DNA from: Sinohyriopsis cumingii
Lineage: Eukaryota; Mollusca; Bivalvia; Unionida; Unionidae
Length of the DNA: 64,000 nt
Direction of reading: 5' to 3'
Assembly (NCBI GenBank): GCA_028554795.2
Contig: CM068830.1
Span: 115,190,714 to 115,254,713 of the forward strand
Made by a program: the position numbers and the translations under genes
Notes under the pieces: model-generated
Database searches by the model: none
Told to the model about the DNA's origin: nothing
Seen by the model: only the letters and a program-made list of their open reading frames with translations
Shown here: positions 1 to 11,989 of the stretch, piece by piece
How positions within the stretch are numbered: the stretch's first letter is position 1
Layout of the letters: the number at the start of each line of letters is the position of its first letter

Positions 1-267
1 CGCAACATCAACTACGGTTAGCGCGTATTTGTAACCGTTGTCATGCGGCAGAAATAGTATATCAGCCTGATGAACTTCATTAGGTACGCTGACATCAAAG
101 CGCGAGAAGTTGATTTGTTTAGGCGGTGGTAGATAGATTTGCCATATAGCCTGTTTGGATAACCAATTAGCCGCAGTGGTCTTTGTTACCTTTGCAGCGC
201 TTGCAAGCTTACCAATTGCGGCCTTCCCCTTCCAGTATCCTCTCGGAGAATAATAGATGGAATCCAT
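1..267 (-). CDS. Polinton-type integrase, N-terminal part (cut by window edge)
   Basis: The minus strand is open from an ATG at 267 to base 1 and runs off the window, giving 89 codons. The translation carries the signature of Polinton/Maverick retroviral-type integrases: an upstream zone with KQAIWQIYLPPPK, then HQADILFLPHD and YKYALTVVDVA, which in this family starts the rve catalytic core and includes its first acidic residue (the D of HQAD) and the strand ending in VVDVA. The enzyme would insert element ends into host DNA. The start lies only 25 bp beyond the stop of the upstream PLA2 frame, so the two genes are tightly packed on one strand. The remaining catalytic acids are outside the window, so activity cannot be judged. 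Family assignment is by recognised motif; the chromodomain often found in Polinton integrases would lie to the left. Confidence 0.85.
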   Translation of the reverse strand, partial: MDSIYYSPRGYWKGKAAIGKLASAAKVTKTTAANWLSKQAIWQIYLPPPKQINFSRFDVSVPNEVHQADILFLPHDNGYKYALTVVDVA

Positions 268-292
268 GTTGTTATTATAAACGCTATCGTTT

Positions 293-676
293 TCAATTAC
301 CAGCGCGAGAAGCTCCGCTTCCAATCATTAATTTACCTTTCATAGCCGATTTTACCAACCATGAGGCCAATTTTTCTTTGAAGGATTTATCAGGAATAGC
401 ATTTAGCGCGTGAATTAATTTTACATCCGCGATATGACGCTGTTGCAGATCGCTACTTTTGTAGTAAGCAACATCATGAGCATGACACGCCTTATCGATA
501 GCGTTTATTGGATACTCACCGGGTTTGGGCTGATTTTGATCATCGAGTCTAATATCTAATCGTGTTCCGGAGCCACAGTAGTTATATCCTGGGAGGTGCT
601 TTTCTCCTGGATACTTTGCCCACGGTGTTCCGGGGAGTTTTGCCAATTTGGCTGCGATGTCACCTCCTCGCTTTTT
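293..676 (-). CDS. Parvovirus-type phospholipase A2 domain, 3' part of a frame-broken gene
   Basis: This frame opens just after a TAA at the head of an A-run and ends at TGA 295-293. It encodes a Gly-rich linker, a calcium-loop-like LPGYNYCGSGT, and the catalytic-helix pattern CHAHDVAYYK with its His-Asp pair. These match the PLA2 domain of parvovirus VP1 capsid proteins, which is also seen in some adintovirus/Polinton-like elements. In those viruses the domain breaks endosomal membranes during entry. There is no ATG at the start of the frame. The N-terminal zinc ribbon in the adjoining frame (834 downwards) probably belongs to the same protein, with the frame change at the A7 run (plus-strand T7, 672-678). 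A basic tail (KSAMKGK, ASRAGN) ends the protein. It could be a broken gene, a sequencing indel, or a slippage site; the sequence alone cannot decide. Confidence 0.75.
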   Translation of the reverse strand, partial: KKRGGDIAAKLAKLPGTPWAKYPGEKHLPGYNYCGSGTRLDIRLDDQNQPKPGEYPINAIDKACHAHDVAYYKSSDLQQRHIADVKLIHALNAIPDKSFKEKLASWLVKSAMKGKLMIGSGASRAGN

Positions 677-834
677 TTAAAAACATCTCCGGGTCTAATA
701 GAAATAAATCTAAATTTCTTTGTACCGCATTGTACACACTTGCCAGTAAGGGCCGATCTGTTATTTCTTGTTGTAGCGGTTGTCATATCATTTGTGCCAG
801 TACGTACTCTACACTTCACACAATATAGATCCAT
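556..834 (-). CDS. DUF5679-like zinc ribbon, 5' part of the PLA2 gene
   Basis: Starting at ATG 834, the first 45 or so residues form a compact zinc ribbon: YCVKCRVRTG near the start, a conserved NNRSALTGKC stretch, then CVQCGTKKFRF. The paired CxxC motifs and the intervening NxRxAxxGxC pattern match DUF5679, a small domain found in viruses and virus-like elements. After residue 50 or so (past the T7 at 672-678) the frame becomes low in structure (QPNWQNSPEHRGQ) while the neighbouring frame becomes the PLA2 domain, so residues beyond that point are probably out of frame. I therefore read 834-679 as true coding and 671-556 as shadow. The start lies 5 bp from the ATPase start on the other strand. 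Confidence 0.65.
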   Translation of the reverse strand: MDLYCVKCRVRTGTNDMTTATTRNNRSALTGKCVQCGTKKFRFISIRPGDVFKKSEEVTSQPNWQNSPEHRGQSIQEKSTSQDITTVAPEHD

Positions 835-839
835 AATTT

Positions 840-1514
840 ATGTATAGAGATATGAATATAATTGATTTTTCGGCGACTAAAACAAGAGAACCAGTTAAGC
901 ATGTTGCAGCGTTACCAAACTCGATCCGGATGATTATCATCGGACCATCTGGATCCGGCAAGACGCAATTGTTACTCAATTTAATAATGAGATGGATGAA
1001 GTGGGATAAGTTGTATTTGGTTGCTCCTAGCGTGGATGATCAACGATGCTACGAGGTGTTGAAAGATTTCAACGAGAATGCATCAGCGATCGCTAAAAAA
1101 AATGTTATTGAGTTTATTACAGATATCAATGATGCACCGGGTATTGATGATATTGATGGCGACGTTAACAATCTAGTCGTGTACGATGATGTTATGTTAG
1201 ACAATCAAAAAAACCCAGCTAGGATATTTTCCAGAGGCAGGCATAAAAACACTGACGTGATATATGTCACTCAACGATACACTCAGATTCCAAAAGTAAT
1301 TAGAGACAACTGTAATATTCTTGCTGTGTTCAACGGCGTTGATACACACACGCTACGAAATATTTGGCAGACATGGTGCGGCGGTGACATGGACTTTAAT
1401 GTTTTTCGAAACTTTTTTAGTCATGCTCAGTCGACCCCACATGGATTCGTAACGATAAATTTACATGATCCTCGCACACGATATCGTATCGGACTTGACC
1501 AAATATTCGGTTAG
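840..1514 (+). CDS. A32-like / FtsK-HerA packaging ATPase of a Polinton-like element
   Basis: A 224-residue intact ORF. A Walker A motif GPSGSGKT lies at residues 35-42, a Walker B strand LVVYDDV at 112-118, and a sensor-like SRGRHKNTDVIYVTQR at 131-146, where the Q follows the strand as in A32-type ATPases. Length and motif order fit the DNA-packaging ATPase shared by Polintons, adintoviruses and nucleocytoplasmic viruses, which pumps the genome into capsids. The second Met (852) is an equally good start. It is the only gene of the left element without a visible lesion. Only 5 bp separate its ATG from that of the zinc-ribbon gene on the other strand, leaving no room for a normal promoter. 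The gene ends 31 bp before a MITE-like unit, which may mark or have been inserted at the element edge. Confidence 0.9.
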   Translation: MYRDMNIIDFSATKTREPVKHVAALPNSIRMIIIGPSGSGKTQLLLNLIMRWMKWDKLYLVAPSVDDQRCYEVLKDFNENASAIAKKNVIEFITDINDAPGIDDIDGDVNNLVVYDDVMLDNQKNPARIFSRGRHKNTDVIYVTQRYTQIPKVIRDNCNILAVFNGVDTHTLRNIWQTWCGGDMDFNVFRNFFSHAQSTPHGFVTINLHDPRTRYRIGLDQIFG

Positions 1515-1545
1515 TTGTAAATAATTTTCATTGTAAATAACTTCT

Positions 1546-1793
1546 TAGCAGCAGAGGGGGCGATGACATCGACGCGGGACGCCCGATGATTACCACGGGA
1601 AAACACCAACGAGATGTTGTGGCGAAATATAGCGTTTTCGAGCAAAAAAACGCTAAGGCTCCATTTGCCAAACGGAGACTTTATTTTTTTTTTGTTCGAA
1701 AAGTGAGATTTCGAAGGAAGGCTCTATTTGTCGTTTTGAGGCCTTAATCGAAATTTGTCTAAAAAGTTGTCGGATTCGCCCCCTCTGCTGCTA
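1546..1793. mobile_element. MITE-like unit with 16-bp perfect TIRs and TA target duplication
   Basis: GCAGCAGAGGGGGCGA at 1548-1563 is the exact reverse complement of TCGCCCCCTCTGCTGC at 1776-1791. Both are bordered by TA (1546-1547 and 1792-1793), as for Tc1/mariner-type insertions. The 248-bp interior has no coding potential and includes T-runs. It could also be a terminal remnant of the Polinton-like element, because the ATPase stops just outside it. Confidence 0.65.
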
Positions 1794-3384
1794 GATTTCT
1801 AACCTCGCTAGCTGTCGAAGAATTGAGTAATATTTATAGTTCAATGTAACCGCACCTTTCCATAAATAAGACTTTATTTATTCCTCAACAGCACATATCA
1901 ATGGAATTTTAATCAAAGTGATACTCATCTTCAGCACCTTAAACAATACAAGTTCTTTGACCTAGTGGGATGCATTGTGGTCTCTTCCGTAATCTTTGAT
2001 TCAATATTTAAAGTATGGGCAAATATCTTGTTTTTTTTTTTGGAGAGGATGCTCTGAAATTTTGCTAGAGTTGCTATATCCAACTCTTTATAACCAAAAC
2101 GTGATGACAAGTTTCTGTGTAATCTAGCTCTTGAAGTTTTTCTGATTCCTGATTACCAATTTTTGGATAAACTGGTCAGCATGCCGATATTTGACCAAGG
2201 ATGAAAGAACTATACGCCCCGGCATTGATTTATTCACACTTCCTCCAAAACAAGACTATTTTATAAATCCCAGAGTAATTTTTCTTTCCTGTGCATTTTT
2301 ACTTTTGACATTTTCCTACTTTGAATGTAGAACAGTAAGTAGTTTATTCCTAATTTAAATAATTTGTAATATAAAAGATCCCATATTACAGAATCAAACT
2401 CTTAAGCTACATCAACAAAAGTGAATTTTGTTAACCTGAATTAAATGGATGAGTTATTAATGCATGCAAGTTAACAATGATATCGGTTTTTGGACCTAAT
2501 TTTACTGAATGCATCCTGAATTTCGAAAAATACCAATGTGATCTACCGACCAATGAACAAGTCTTTTATGGAAAATTCAAGTAAACAATTACCACAGACA
2601 CTCAAAAGGGTGATTAATTCTTTTAAAACTCGTTCAGTTCCCTCATCCAAATAACAATATTTAATTGATCAGACAAACGTTGTAGGTCATACTGTACACA
2701 TGTAATATAGAAATATATTTATTCAGCATCCTAAATAAAACATGAGCCAATGATCATGTTGGCACACTTAAAAATATCTTCAAATTCAGTTATTGTCACA
2801 TCAGGTATTTGTTTTTGAAAACATCTCCTCATACGTTGCCAATATTCCTTAACATTCCGCTTACGTGCTTCCGGTACTTTATTCGTTGGGACATATGTAA
2901 ATCTTCTTTGACAGTTTTAAATATGTACCTTAGAGGAAGGCGGATCTCGAGCAAATGTTTGTCCATTTTATTGTGGTTCATTTTTCTTGGATTCACCTAA
3001 GCATTCATAACGTTCTCTTCGATGGATTTGAAATTGAATGTCTATGCTTATGAATAAGTCCATTCGTTTCGTGTTTTCGACGTAGACCATTCGCTATCGG
3101 ACTAACTACATCTGAAATTCCCGCAATCGTTTAGTTAATAGTTTTATGACTTGTTTTTCGTTCATCTGTGTTCAACTTCTAATATATTTCCCATCAATTA
3201 TGCAAACGTATACACAAAACAGATCAACGTAAAAGAGAAAACTTATAACTGCTACATCAATCAAGGTGGCACAGGTGTTTGTCTTCAGAAAGTCTGTAAC
3301 GGAAAGTCTAGAGAGCGTGTATTAGAGAACTTTGAGATTGGTACAGGCAATAAAAGATGAACACGGTTTTGGAACGCAGAAAAC
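1794..3384. other. AT-rich DNA, no supported gene; possible LINE relic
   Basis: No convincing ORF. On the minus strand near 1960-1850 a short stretch reads EDEYHF followed by a stop, resembling the C-terminal region of CR1-like LINE polymerases. Near 2890-2730 a minus frame of about 50 codons, ending at a TAG in ctaaataaaacatg, looks protein-like (VKEYWQRMRRCFQKQIPDV) but matches no family I recognise. Confidence 0.3.
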
Positions 3385-4365
3385 CTTATGCAATCCAGAT
3401 CAAATCGGATTATTTACAAAACATCATGCGCTTGGGATCCAATCGGAGTATTAACAAAACTTCATTAAATTATGATCCAAACGGAATATTTACAAAGCGC
3501 CATGCAATTCGGACCCAATCGGATGAGTTACAAAATGTCATGCAATTCCGATCTAATCGAATTATTTATAAAACTTCATGCAATCCGGCTCCAATCGGAT
3601 TATTTAAAACACGTCATGCAATCCGGCTCCAATCGGATTATTTACAAAACGTCATGCAATCCAGTTCCAATCGGATTATTTACAAAACGTCATGCAATTC
3701 TGATCCAATAGGATGATTTGCAAAACATCATGCATTTCGGATCCAAACGGAATATTTACAAAGCGCCATGCAATTCCAATCTAATCGGATTATTAACTAA
3801 ACGTTATGCGATTCGGATCCAATCGGATGAGTTACAAACGTCATGCAATTCCAATCCAATCGGATTTTTTTGCAAAACATCATGAAATTGGGATCCAATC
3901 GAATTATTAACAAAGCTTCATTTAGTTCGGATCTAATTGGATTATTTATAAAACGTCATGCAATTCGGATTTAATCGGATGATTTACATAACATCACGTA
4001 ATTTGGATTAAATCGGATTATTTGTAAAACGTCATGCAATTCCAATCCAATCGAATTATTTACTAAACGTCATTCAATCCAGTTCCAATCGGATTATTTA
4101 CAAAACTTTATGCAATCAGGATCCAATCGGATTATTTACAAAACGTCATGCAATTTGAATCCAATAGGATGATTTGCAAAACATCATGCAATTCGGATCC
4201 AAACGGAATATTTACAAAACGCCATGCAAGTCGGATCCAATCGGGTTATTGACTAAGCGTCATGCTATTCCGATCCAATCGGATTATTTACAAAACGTCA
4301 TGAAATCCGGATCCAATCTGATTATTTACAAAACGTCATGCAATCCGGATCCAACCGGATTATAT
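3385..4365. repeat. Minisatellite, 38-bp unit, about 26 copies
   Basis: Units contain CATGCAATCCGG, then TCCAATCGGATTATTTACAA and AACGT. Spacing is 38 bp, for example between CATGCA at 3615 and 3653. Copies diverge by point changes. Open frames across it (IIYKTSCN-type repeats) change phase every unit because 38 is not a multiple of three, so they are not genes. Confidence 0.9.
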
Positions 4366-6485
4366 AAACTAACTTGTTGCAAAGTGCGACTGTATTTAAA
4401 GCGAAAACATTTGTCGTCACAAAAAGAAAAAAACAGCCATGTTCTAACTCTTGCAAACACGTATCTGCATGGAAAAACATATTTGCTAAAGCCCAAAAGT
4501 TAACATTTGTCAAGTTTATTAATGATATTTTCTTGAATCAGAAACAGGTCAAATTAGAAATAAATTTATAAACTGGATGAATAAGCACCATAAATTAATT
4601 AAAACAGAAAACTTAATTTAGGAAGGAAAATGTAGAATTTAACATCAAAGGAAATAACTTTCCGAAGGGGGACAATTTAGAAACTAATGTATACCTCAAA
4701 GAAACTGACACTCGTTAATTGCTATCTAGACATAATCTTCATCCACGACGGACGTTCCTTACAATTGATAAGTCCCAAGTCCACGTTGCCACAGAGTTGT
4801 AACAGTGTACAAGTCTTTCATTCTACTTGTTTATTACTTTCCGCAAGATTATGTGACAGACGAAACAAAAACAGGAGACTTATGATAATGAAGTCTGATG
4901 CACGAAGAAAAATACGTTTTTGCAGAAAATGACAGGCACTGATTCCGTTCATTGCTGTATCAATAGACCCCAGCCTCTGTATAGAAAAATTTAGTGATAA
5001 GCGACATAAATCTCCTTCTTGTCAAAAGCGAATAGACAAAAGAAGCGGACGAGTCAGGATTAATGTTTACTACCTGAAATTCATTTTGATATTAATAGAT
5101 GGGTTTACAGATATATGCATGTACACATTATAGTCTAATGTAAATTTGAGCATATTTCAGTATTCTCAACAATATCAAATCATAAATCAAGGTAAGTAGT
5201 TTTTAAAATAATTATAGTGCGATGATTAGTAGATTACTTCTCTAATAAAATGAAAATTGAAAGAACAAAATGTTTGTAAATTTATTATGATATCATTACG
5301 ATCCAGATGCATATATTAATAAAAAATGGACTTAAAATGTTTGAGCTACGGAAATAAAATATTCTGTATTTCTGTGTGTGGGACATATATTTCAAACTTA
5401 TAAGAATTTGCAACCCATCCAAGTCACGTATTCGATGTATATCAGCATGACTATTGATTCATTTTAAACGTAGATATTGTAAAATGAACTAACCATTAAG
5501 TTATGACGTAGACATTTCCTTGAAAGAGAATTAATCATTTAGTTATCACACTACGTATGGAATATATTGCGACACATAGTCGTAACAGACTCTTCATTCT
5601 TAATTCAAATTCATTCTATTTCTGGGTAACGTTTATATGTTTTTGCGTTAATATCAGTCTGCATGTGTGTTTAATGTTGTGGATATACATAATTTGAGAG
5701 GAGACGTTTGTTTGCATTATTGATTGGAATTACAAAGTGCTCATTGGACTAATTTATTTATGGGACTATGGCGAATTTATTCAATGGGGTTCTGGATAAT
5801 GCCGTTTTGACTCACCAAGACTGTTGGCAGACCAGTACATTCAATGATCAAGAAATATTTCGATTCTTTGGAGTACTGCAGCACTTGTTTTCATCATTAT
5901 TTTGGATTTCATTCATAATGCCGTACATCCCTCTTGAATTTTCTTATTATATCTTTACCAGTTAAATTATTTCTCGCTTTTGTCCAAGGTTAGTGAACTT
6001 GCATTTCGCGCTTTAATAATTAGGACGATATTAACCAACAGTCTGAAAGGTTGATACTTTACCCCCTTTAAATATGTTCTCGCATGTTGTTTTTTCCTCC
6101 ATGCAATGTGATATCAACCTGATGAGTTGAACTTTAAAACTAGTCTCCGGAAACGTTTTTGCTAGAAATGATTTTGAAAACTCTGTTTCCTCTAGGAGAT
6201 TTTTACTGCGTATTAATGACATAATTACATTTTAGTGACTTTGATGGTCTTATTTTCATTTTGTATGTTGTGGGAATTATTGCTACGGTGGCGACCTTTA
6301 AAAATAAACTATTATCACTTACATTCGCTCCGTTTAGCTAGATAATATGTAATGGCTCAGACATGCCAATGTTTTCAATAAGCGTAGGTAAAAATTACAA
6401 CGACGGAAATAGTGTAATGTGAGTCAAGGAACTGAATTGTAAAACGAAAACCTAGAAATACATTACCATAGAGCAAACAATAAAC
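4366..6485. other. AT-rich intergenic DNA, nothing recognised
   Basis: Only short frames of 60-80 codons with no recognisable motif. No tRNA-like box pair and no terminal inverted repeats were found by eye. Confidence 0.5.
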
Positions 6486-9400
6486 GTGTCCGGTTGACAC
6501 GTTTATAAGCCTAAATGTCCGGTTGACACGTTTATAAGCCTAAATGTCTGGTTGACACGTTTATAAGCCTTAATATCCGGTTGTCACGTTTATAAGCCTT
6601 AATGTCTGGTTGACACGTTTATAAGCCTTAATGTCGGGTTGACAGGTTTATAAGTCTTAATGTCCGGTTGACACGTTTATAAGCCTTAATGTCTGGTTGA
6701 CACGTTTATAAGCCTTAATGTCTGGTTGACACGTTTATAACCCTTAATGCCTTGATGACACGTTTATAAACCTTAATGTCTGGTTGACACGTTTATACGA
6801 ATTAATGTCTGGTTGACATGTTTATAAATCTTAATGTCTAGTTGACACGTCTATAAGCCTTAATGTCTGGTTGACATGTTTATAAGCCTTAATGTCTGGT
6901 TGACACATTTATAAGCCTTAATGTCTGGTTGACACGTTTATAAGCCTTAATGTCTGGTTGACACGTTTATAAGCCTTAATGTCTGGTTGACACGTTTATA
7001 ACCCTTAATGCCTTGATGACACGTTTATAAACCTTAATGTCTGGTTGACACGTTTATACGAATTAATGTCTGGTTGACATGTTTATAAATCTTAATGTCT
7101 AGTTGACACGTCTATAAGCCTTAATGTCTGGTTGACATGTTTATAAGCCTTAATGTCTGGTTGACACGTTTATAAGCCTTAATGTCTGGTTGACACGTCT
7201 ATAAGCCTTAATGTCTGGTTGACACGTTTATAAGCCTTAATGTCTGGTTGACACGTTTTATAAGCCTCAATCTCGGGCTGACACGTTTATAAGCCTTAAT
7301 GTCGGGTTGACACGTTTATAAGCCTTAATGTCTCGTTGACACGTCTATAAGCCTTAATGTCTGGTTGACACGTTTATAAGTCTTAATCTCCGATTGACAC
7401 GTTCATAAGCCTTAATGTCTCGTTGACACGTTAAAAAGCCTTAATGTCTGGATGACACGTTTATAAGCCTTAATATCTGGCTGACACGTTTATAAGCCTT
7501 AATGTCGGGATGACACGTTTATAAGCCTTACTGTCTGGTTGACACGTTTATAAGCCTTAATGTCTGGTTGACACGTCTATAACCCTTAATGTCTGGCTGA
7601 CACGTTTATAAACCTTAATGTCTGGTTGACACGTCTATAAGCGTTAATGTCTGGTTGACACGTTTATAAGCCTTAACGTGGTTGACACGTTTATAAGCCT
7701 TAATGTCTGGTTGACACCTGTATAAGTCTTAATATGGTTGACACATTTGTAAACCTTAATGTCTGGTTGACACGTCTATAAGCCTTAATGTCTGGTTGAC
7801 ACGTCTATAAGCCTTAACCTGGTTGACACGTTTATAAGCCTTAATGACTGGTTGACACGTTTATAAGCCTTAATGTCTGGTTGACACGTTTATAAGCCTT
7901 AATGTCTGGTTGACACGCTTATAAGCCTTAATGTCTGGTTGACACATTTATAAGCCTTAATGTCCGGTTGACACGTTTATAAGCCTTAATGTCTGGTTGA
8001 CACGTTTATAAACCTTATTGTCTGGTTGACACGTCTATAAGCCTTAATGCCTGGTTGACACGTTTATAAGCCTTAATCTGGTTGACACTTTTATAAACTT
8101 TTGTCTGGTTGACACGTTTATAAGCCTTAATGTCTGGTTGACACGTTTAAAAGCCTTAATGTCTGGTTGACACGTTTATAACCCTTAATGTCTGGTTGAC
8201 ACGTTTAGAAGCCTTAATCTGGTTGACACGTTTATAAACCTTAATGTATGGTTGACACGTCTATAAACCTTTAGGTCTGGTTGAAACATTTATAATCCTT
8301 AACCTGGTTGAAACGTTTATGATCCTTAATGTCTGGTTGACACTTTTATAGGCCTTAATGTCTGGCCGACACGTTTATAAGCCTTAATCTGGTTGACACG
8401 TATATAAGCCTAAATGTCTGGTTGACACGTCTATAAGCCTAAATGTCTAGTTGACACGTTTATAAGCCTTAATATGGTTGGCACGTTTATAAGCCTTAAT
8501 GTCCGATTGACACGTTTATAAGCCTTAATCTGGTTGACACGTATATAAACCTTAATGTCTGGTTGACACGTCTATAAGACTTAATGTCTGGTTGACACGT
8601 TTATAAGCCTTAATGTCTGGTACACACGTTTATAAGCCTTAATCTGGTTGACACGTTTTCAAACCGTAATGTCTGGTTGACCCGTCTATAAGCCTTAAGG
8701 TCTGGTTGACACGTTTATAAGCCTTAACCTGGTTGACACGTTTATTAGCCTTGATGTCTAGTTGACACTTTTATAAGCCTTAATGTCTGGTTGACACGTT
8801 TATAAGCCTTAATGTCGGGTTGACACGTATATAAGCCTTAATGTCTGGTTGACACGTTTATAAGTCTTAATGTCCGGTTGACACGTTTATAAGCCTTAAT
8901 GTCTGCTTGACACGTTTAAAAGCCTTAATGTCTGGATGACACTTTTATAAGCCTTAATATCTGGCTGACACGTTTATAAGCCTTAATGTCGGGTTGACAC
9001 GTTTATAAGCCTTACTGTCTGGTTGACACGTTTATAAGCCTTAATGTCTGGTTGACTCGTCTATAACCTTTAATGTCTGGTTGACACGTCTATAAGCCTT
9101 AATATGGTTGACACGTTTATAAGCCTTAATGTCTGGTTGACACGTTTATAAGCCTTAATGTCTTGATGACAAGTTTATGAACCTTAATGTCTGGTGGACA
9201 CGTCTATAAGCGTTAATGTCTGGTACACACGTTTATAAGCCTTAATCTGGTTGACACGTTTATAAACCCTAATGTCTGGTGGACCCGTCTATAAGCCTTA
9301 AGATCTGGTTGACACGTTTATAAGCCTTAATCTGGTTGACACGTTTATGAACCCTAATGTCTGGTTGACCCGTCTATAAGTCTTAACGTCTGGTTGACAC

Positions 9401-11870
9401 TTTTATAAGCCTTACTGTCTGGTTGACACGTTTATAAGTCTTAATGTCTGGTTGATACGTTTATAAGCCTTAATGTCTGGTTGACACCTTTATAAGCCTT
9501 AATGTCTGGTTGACACGTTTATAAGCCTTAATGTCTGGTTGACACGTTTAAAAGCCTTAATGTCTGGTTGACACGTTTATAAGCCTTAATATCTGGTTGA
9601 CATGTTTATAAGCCTTAATGTCCGGTTAACACGTTTATAAGCCTTCATGACTGGTTGACACGTTTATAAGCTTTAATGTCTGGTTGACATGTTTATAAGC
9701 CTTAATGTCCGGTTGACACGTTTATAAGCCTTAATGTCTGGTTGACACGTTTATAAGCTTTAATGTCTGGTTGACACGTTTATAAGTCTTAAGGTCTGGT
9801 TGACAGTTTTATGAGCCTTAATGTCTGGTTGACACGTCTATAAGCCTTAATGTCTGATTGACACGTTTATAAGCCTTAATGTCTGGTTGACACGTTTATA
9901 AGCTCTAATGTCTGGTTGACACGTTTATAATCCTTAATGTCTGGTTGACACGATCATAAGCCTTAATGTCTGGTTGACACGTTTATAAGCCTTAATGTCT
10001 GGTTGACACGTCTATAAGCCTTAATGTCTGGTTGACACGTCTATAAGCCTTAATGTCAGGTTGACACGTTTATAAGCCTTAATGTCTGGTTGACACGTCT
10101 ATAAGCCGCAATCTGGTTGACATGTTTATAAGCCTTAATCCGGTTTACACGTTTATTAGCCTTAATGTCTGGTTGACACGTTTATAAGCCTTAATGTATG
10201 ATTGACACGTTTGTAACCCTTAATCTGGCTGACACGTTTATAAGCCTTAATCTGGTTGACACGTTTATAAGCCTTAATGTCTGGTTGACACGTCTATAAG
10301 CCCTAATCTGTTTGACACGTTTATAAGCCTTAATCTGGTTGACACGTTTGTAAGCCTTAATGTCTGGTTGACACGTTTATAAGCCTTAATGTCTGGTTGA
10401 CACGTTTATAAGCTTTAATGTCTGGTTGACACGTCTATAAGCCTTAATGTCTGGTTGACACGTCTATAAGCCTTAATGTCTGTTTGACACGTTTATAAGC
10501 CTTAATGTCTGGTTGACACGTATATAAGCCTTAATGTCTGTTTGACACGTATATAAGCCCTAATGTCTGGTTGACACGTTTATAAGCCTTAATGTCTGGT
10601 TGACACGTCTATAAGCCTTAATGTCTGGTTGACATGTTTATAAGCCGTAATGTCTGGTTGACACGTTTATAAGCCTTAATGTCCGGTTGACACGTTTATA
10701 AGCCTTAATGTCCGGTTGACACGTTTATAAGCCTTAATGTATGGTTGACACATTTATAAGTCTTAATGTGTGGTTGACACGTTTATAAGCCTTAATGTCT
10801 GGTTGACACGTTTATAAGCTTTAATGTCTGGTTGACACGTTTATAAGCCTTAATGTCTGGTTGACACGTATATAAGCCTTAATGTCTGGTTGACACGTTT
10901 ATAAGCCTTAATGTCCGGTTGACACGTTTATAAGCCTTAATGTCCGGTTGACACGTTTATAAGCCTTAATGTCTGGTTGACAGGTTTATAAGCTTTAATG
11001 TCTGGTTGACACGTTTATAAGCCTTAATGTCTGGTTGACACGTATATAAGCCTTAATGTCTGGTTGACACGTTTATAAGCCTTAATGTCTGGTTGACACG
11101 TTTATAAGCCTTAATGTCTTTTTGACACGTATGTAAGCCTTAATGTCTGGTTGACACGTTTATAAGCCTTAACGTCTGGTTGACATGTTTATAAGCCTTA
11201 ATGTCTGGTTGACACGTTTATAAGCCTTAATGTCTGGTTGACACGTTTATAAGCCTTAATGTCGGGTTGACACGTATATAAGCATTAATGTCTGGTTGAC
11301 ACGTATATAATCCTTAATGTCTGGTTGACACGTTTATAAGCCTTAATGTCTGGTTGACACGTCTATAAGCCTTAATGTCTGGCTGACACGTTTATAAGCC
11401 TGTATGTCTGGTTGACACGTTTATAAGCCTTAATGTCCGGTTGACACGTTCATGAGTCTTAATGTGCGGTTGACACGTTTATAAGCCTTAATGTCTGGTT
11501 GACACTTTTATAAGTCTTAATGTGTGGTTCACACCTTTATAAGCCTTAATGTCTGGTTGACACATTTATAAGTCTTAATGTCTGGTTGACACGTTTTTAA
11601 GCCTTAATGTCTGGTTGAGACGTTTATAAGCCTTAATGTCTGGTTGACACGTTTATAAGCCTTAATGTCGGGTTGACACGTTTATAAGCCTTAATGTTTG
11701 GTTGACACGTTTATGAGCCTTAATATCTGGTTGACACGTCTATGAGCCTTAATGTCTGGTTGACACGTTTATAAGCCTTAATGTCTGGTTGAGACGTCTA
11801 TAAGCCTTAATGTCCGGTTGACAGGTGTATAAGCCTTAATGTGTGGTTGACACGTTTATAAGCCTTAATG
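6486..11870. repeat. 5.4-kb minisatellite, 29-bp unit, roughly 185 copies
   Basis: The unit is built from TTGACACGTTTATAAG followed by CCTTAATGTCTGG (29 bp). A common 27-bp variant loses two bases near AATCTGG or AACCTGG. A nine-unit block carrying the rare variants CCCTTAATGCCTTGATGAC and TATACGAATTAA occurs at about 6741 and again 261 bp later at 7002, so part of the array grew by duplication of multi-unit blocks. No ORF of note crosses it. Confidence 0.95.
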
Positions 11871-11989
11871 TCCAAAATAGACAGCTCATATAAACATGTA
11901 CATGATGCCATAATAAATCAGGGAAATCAGAATGTCCTAATGTATATTAAAGTTAGCAAATTTATTATAAACTCATATATGTTGTCTTA

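Noticed and set aside
6486..11870. TTGACA followed by TATAAG in every unit of the array, like bacterial -35/-10 boxes
   Set aside because: The boxes are only 4 bp apart, far from the 16-18 bp needed, and the DNA is eukaryotic.
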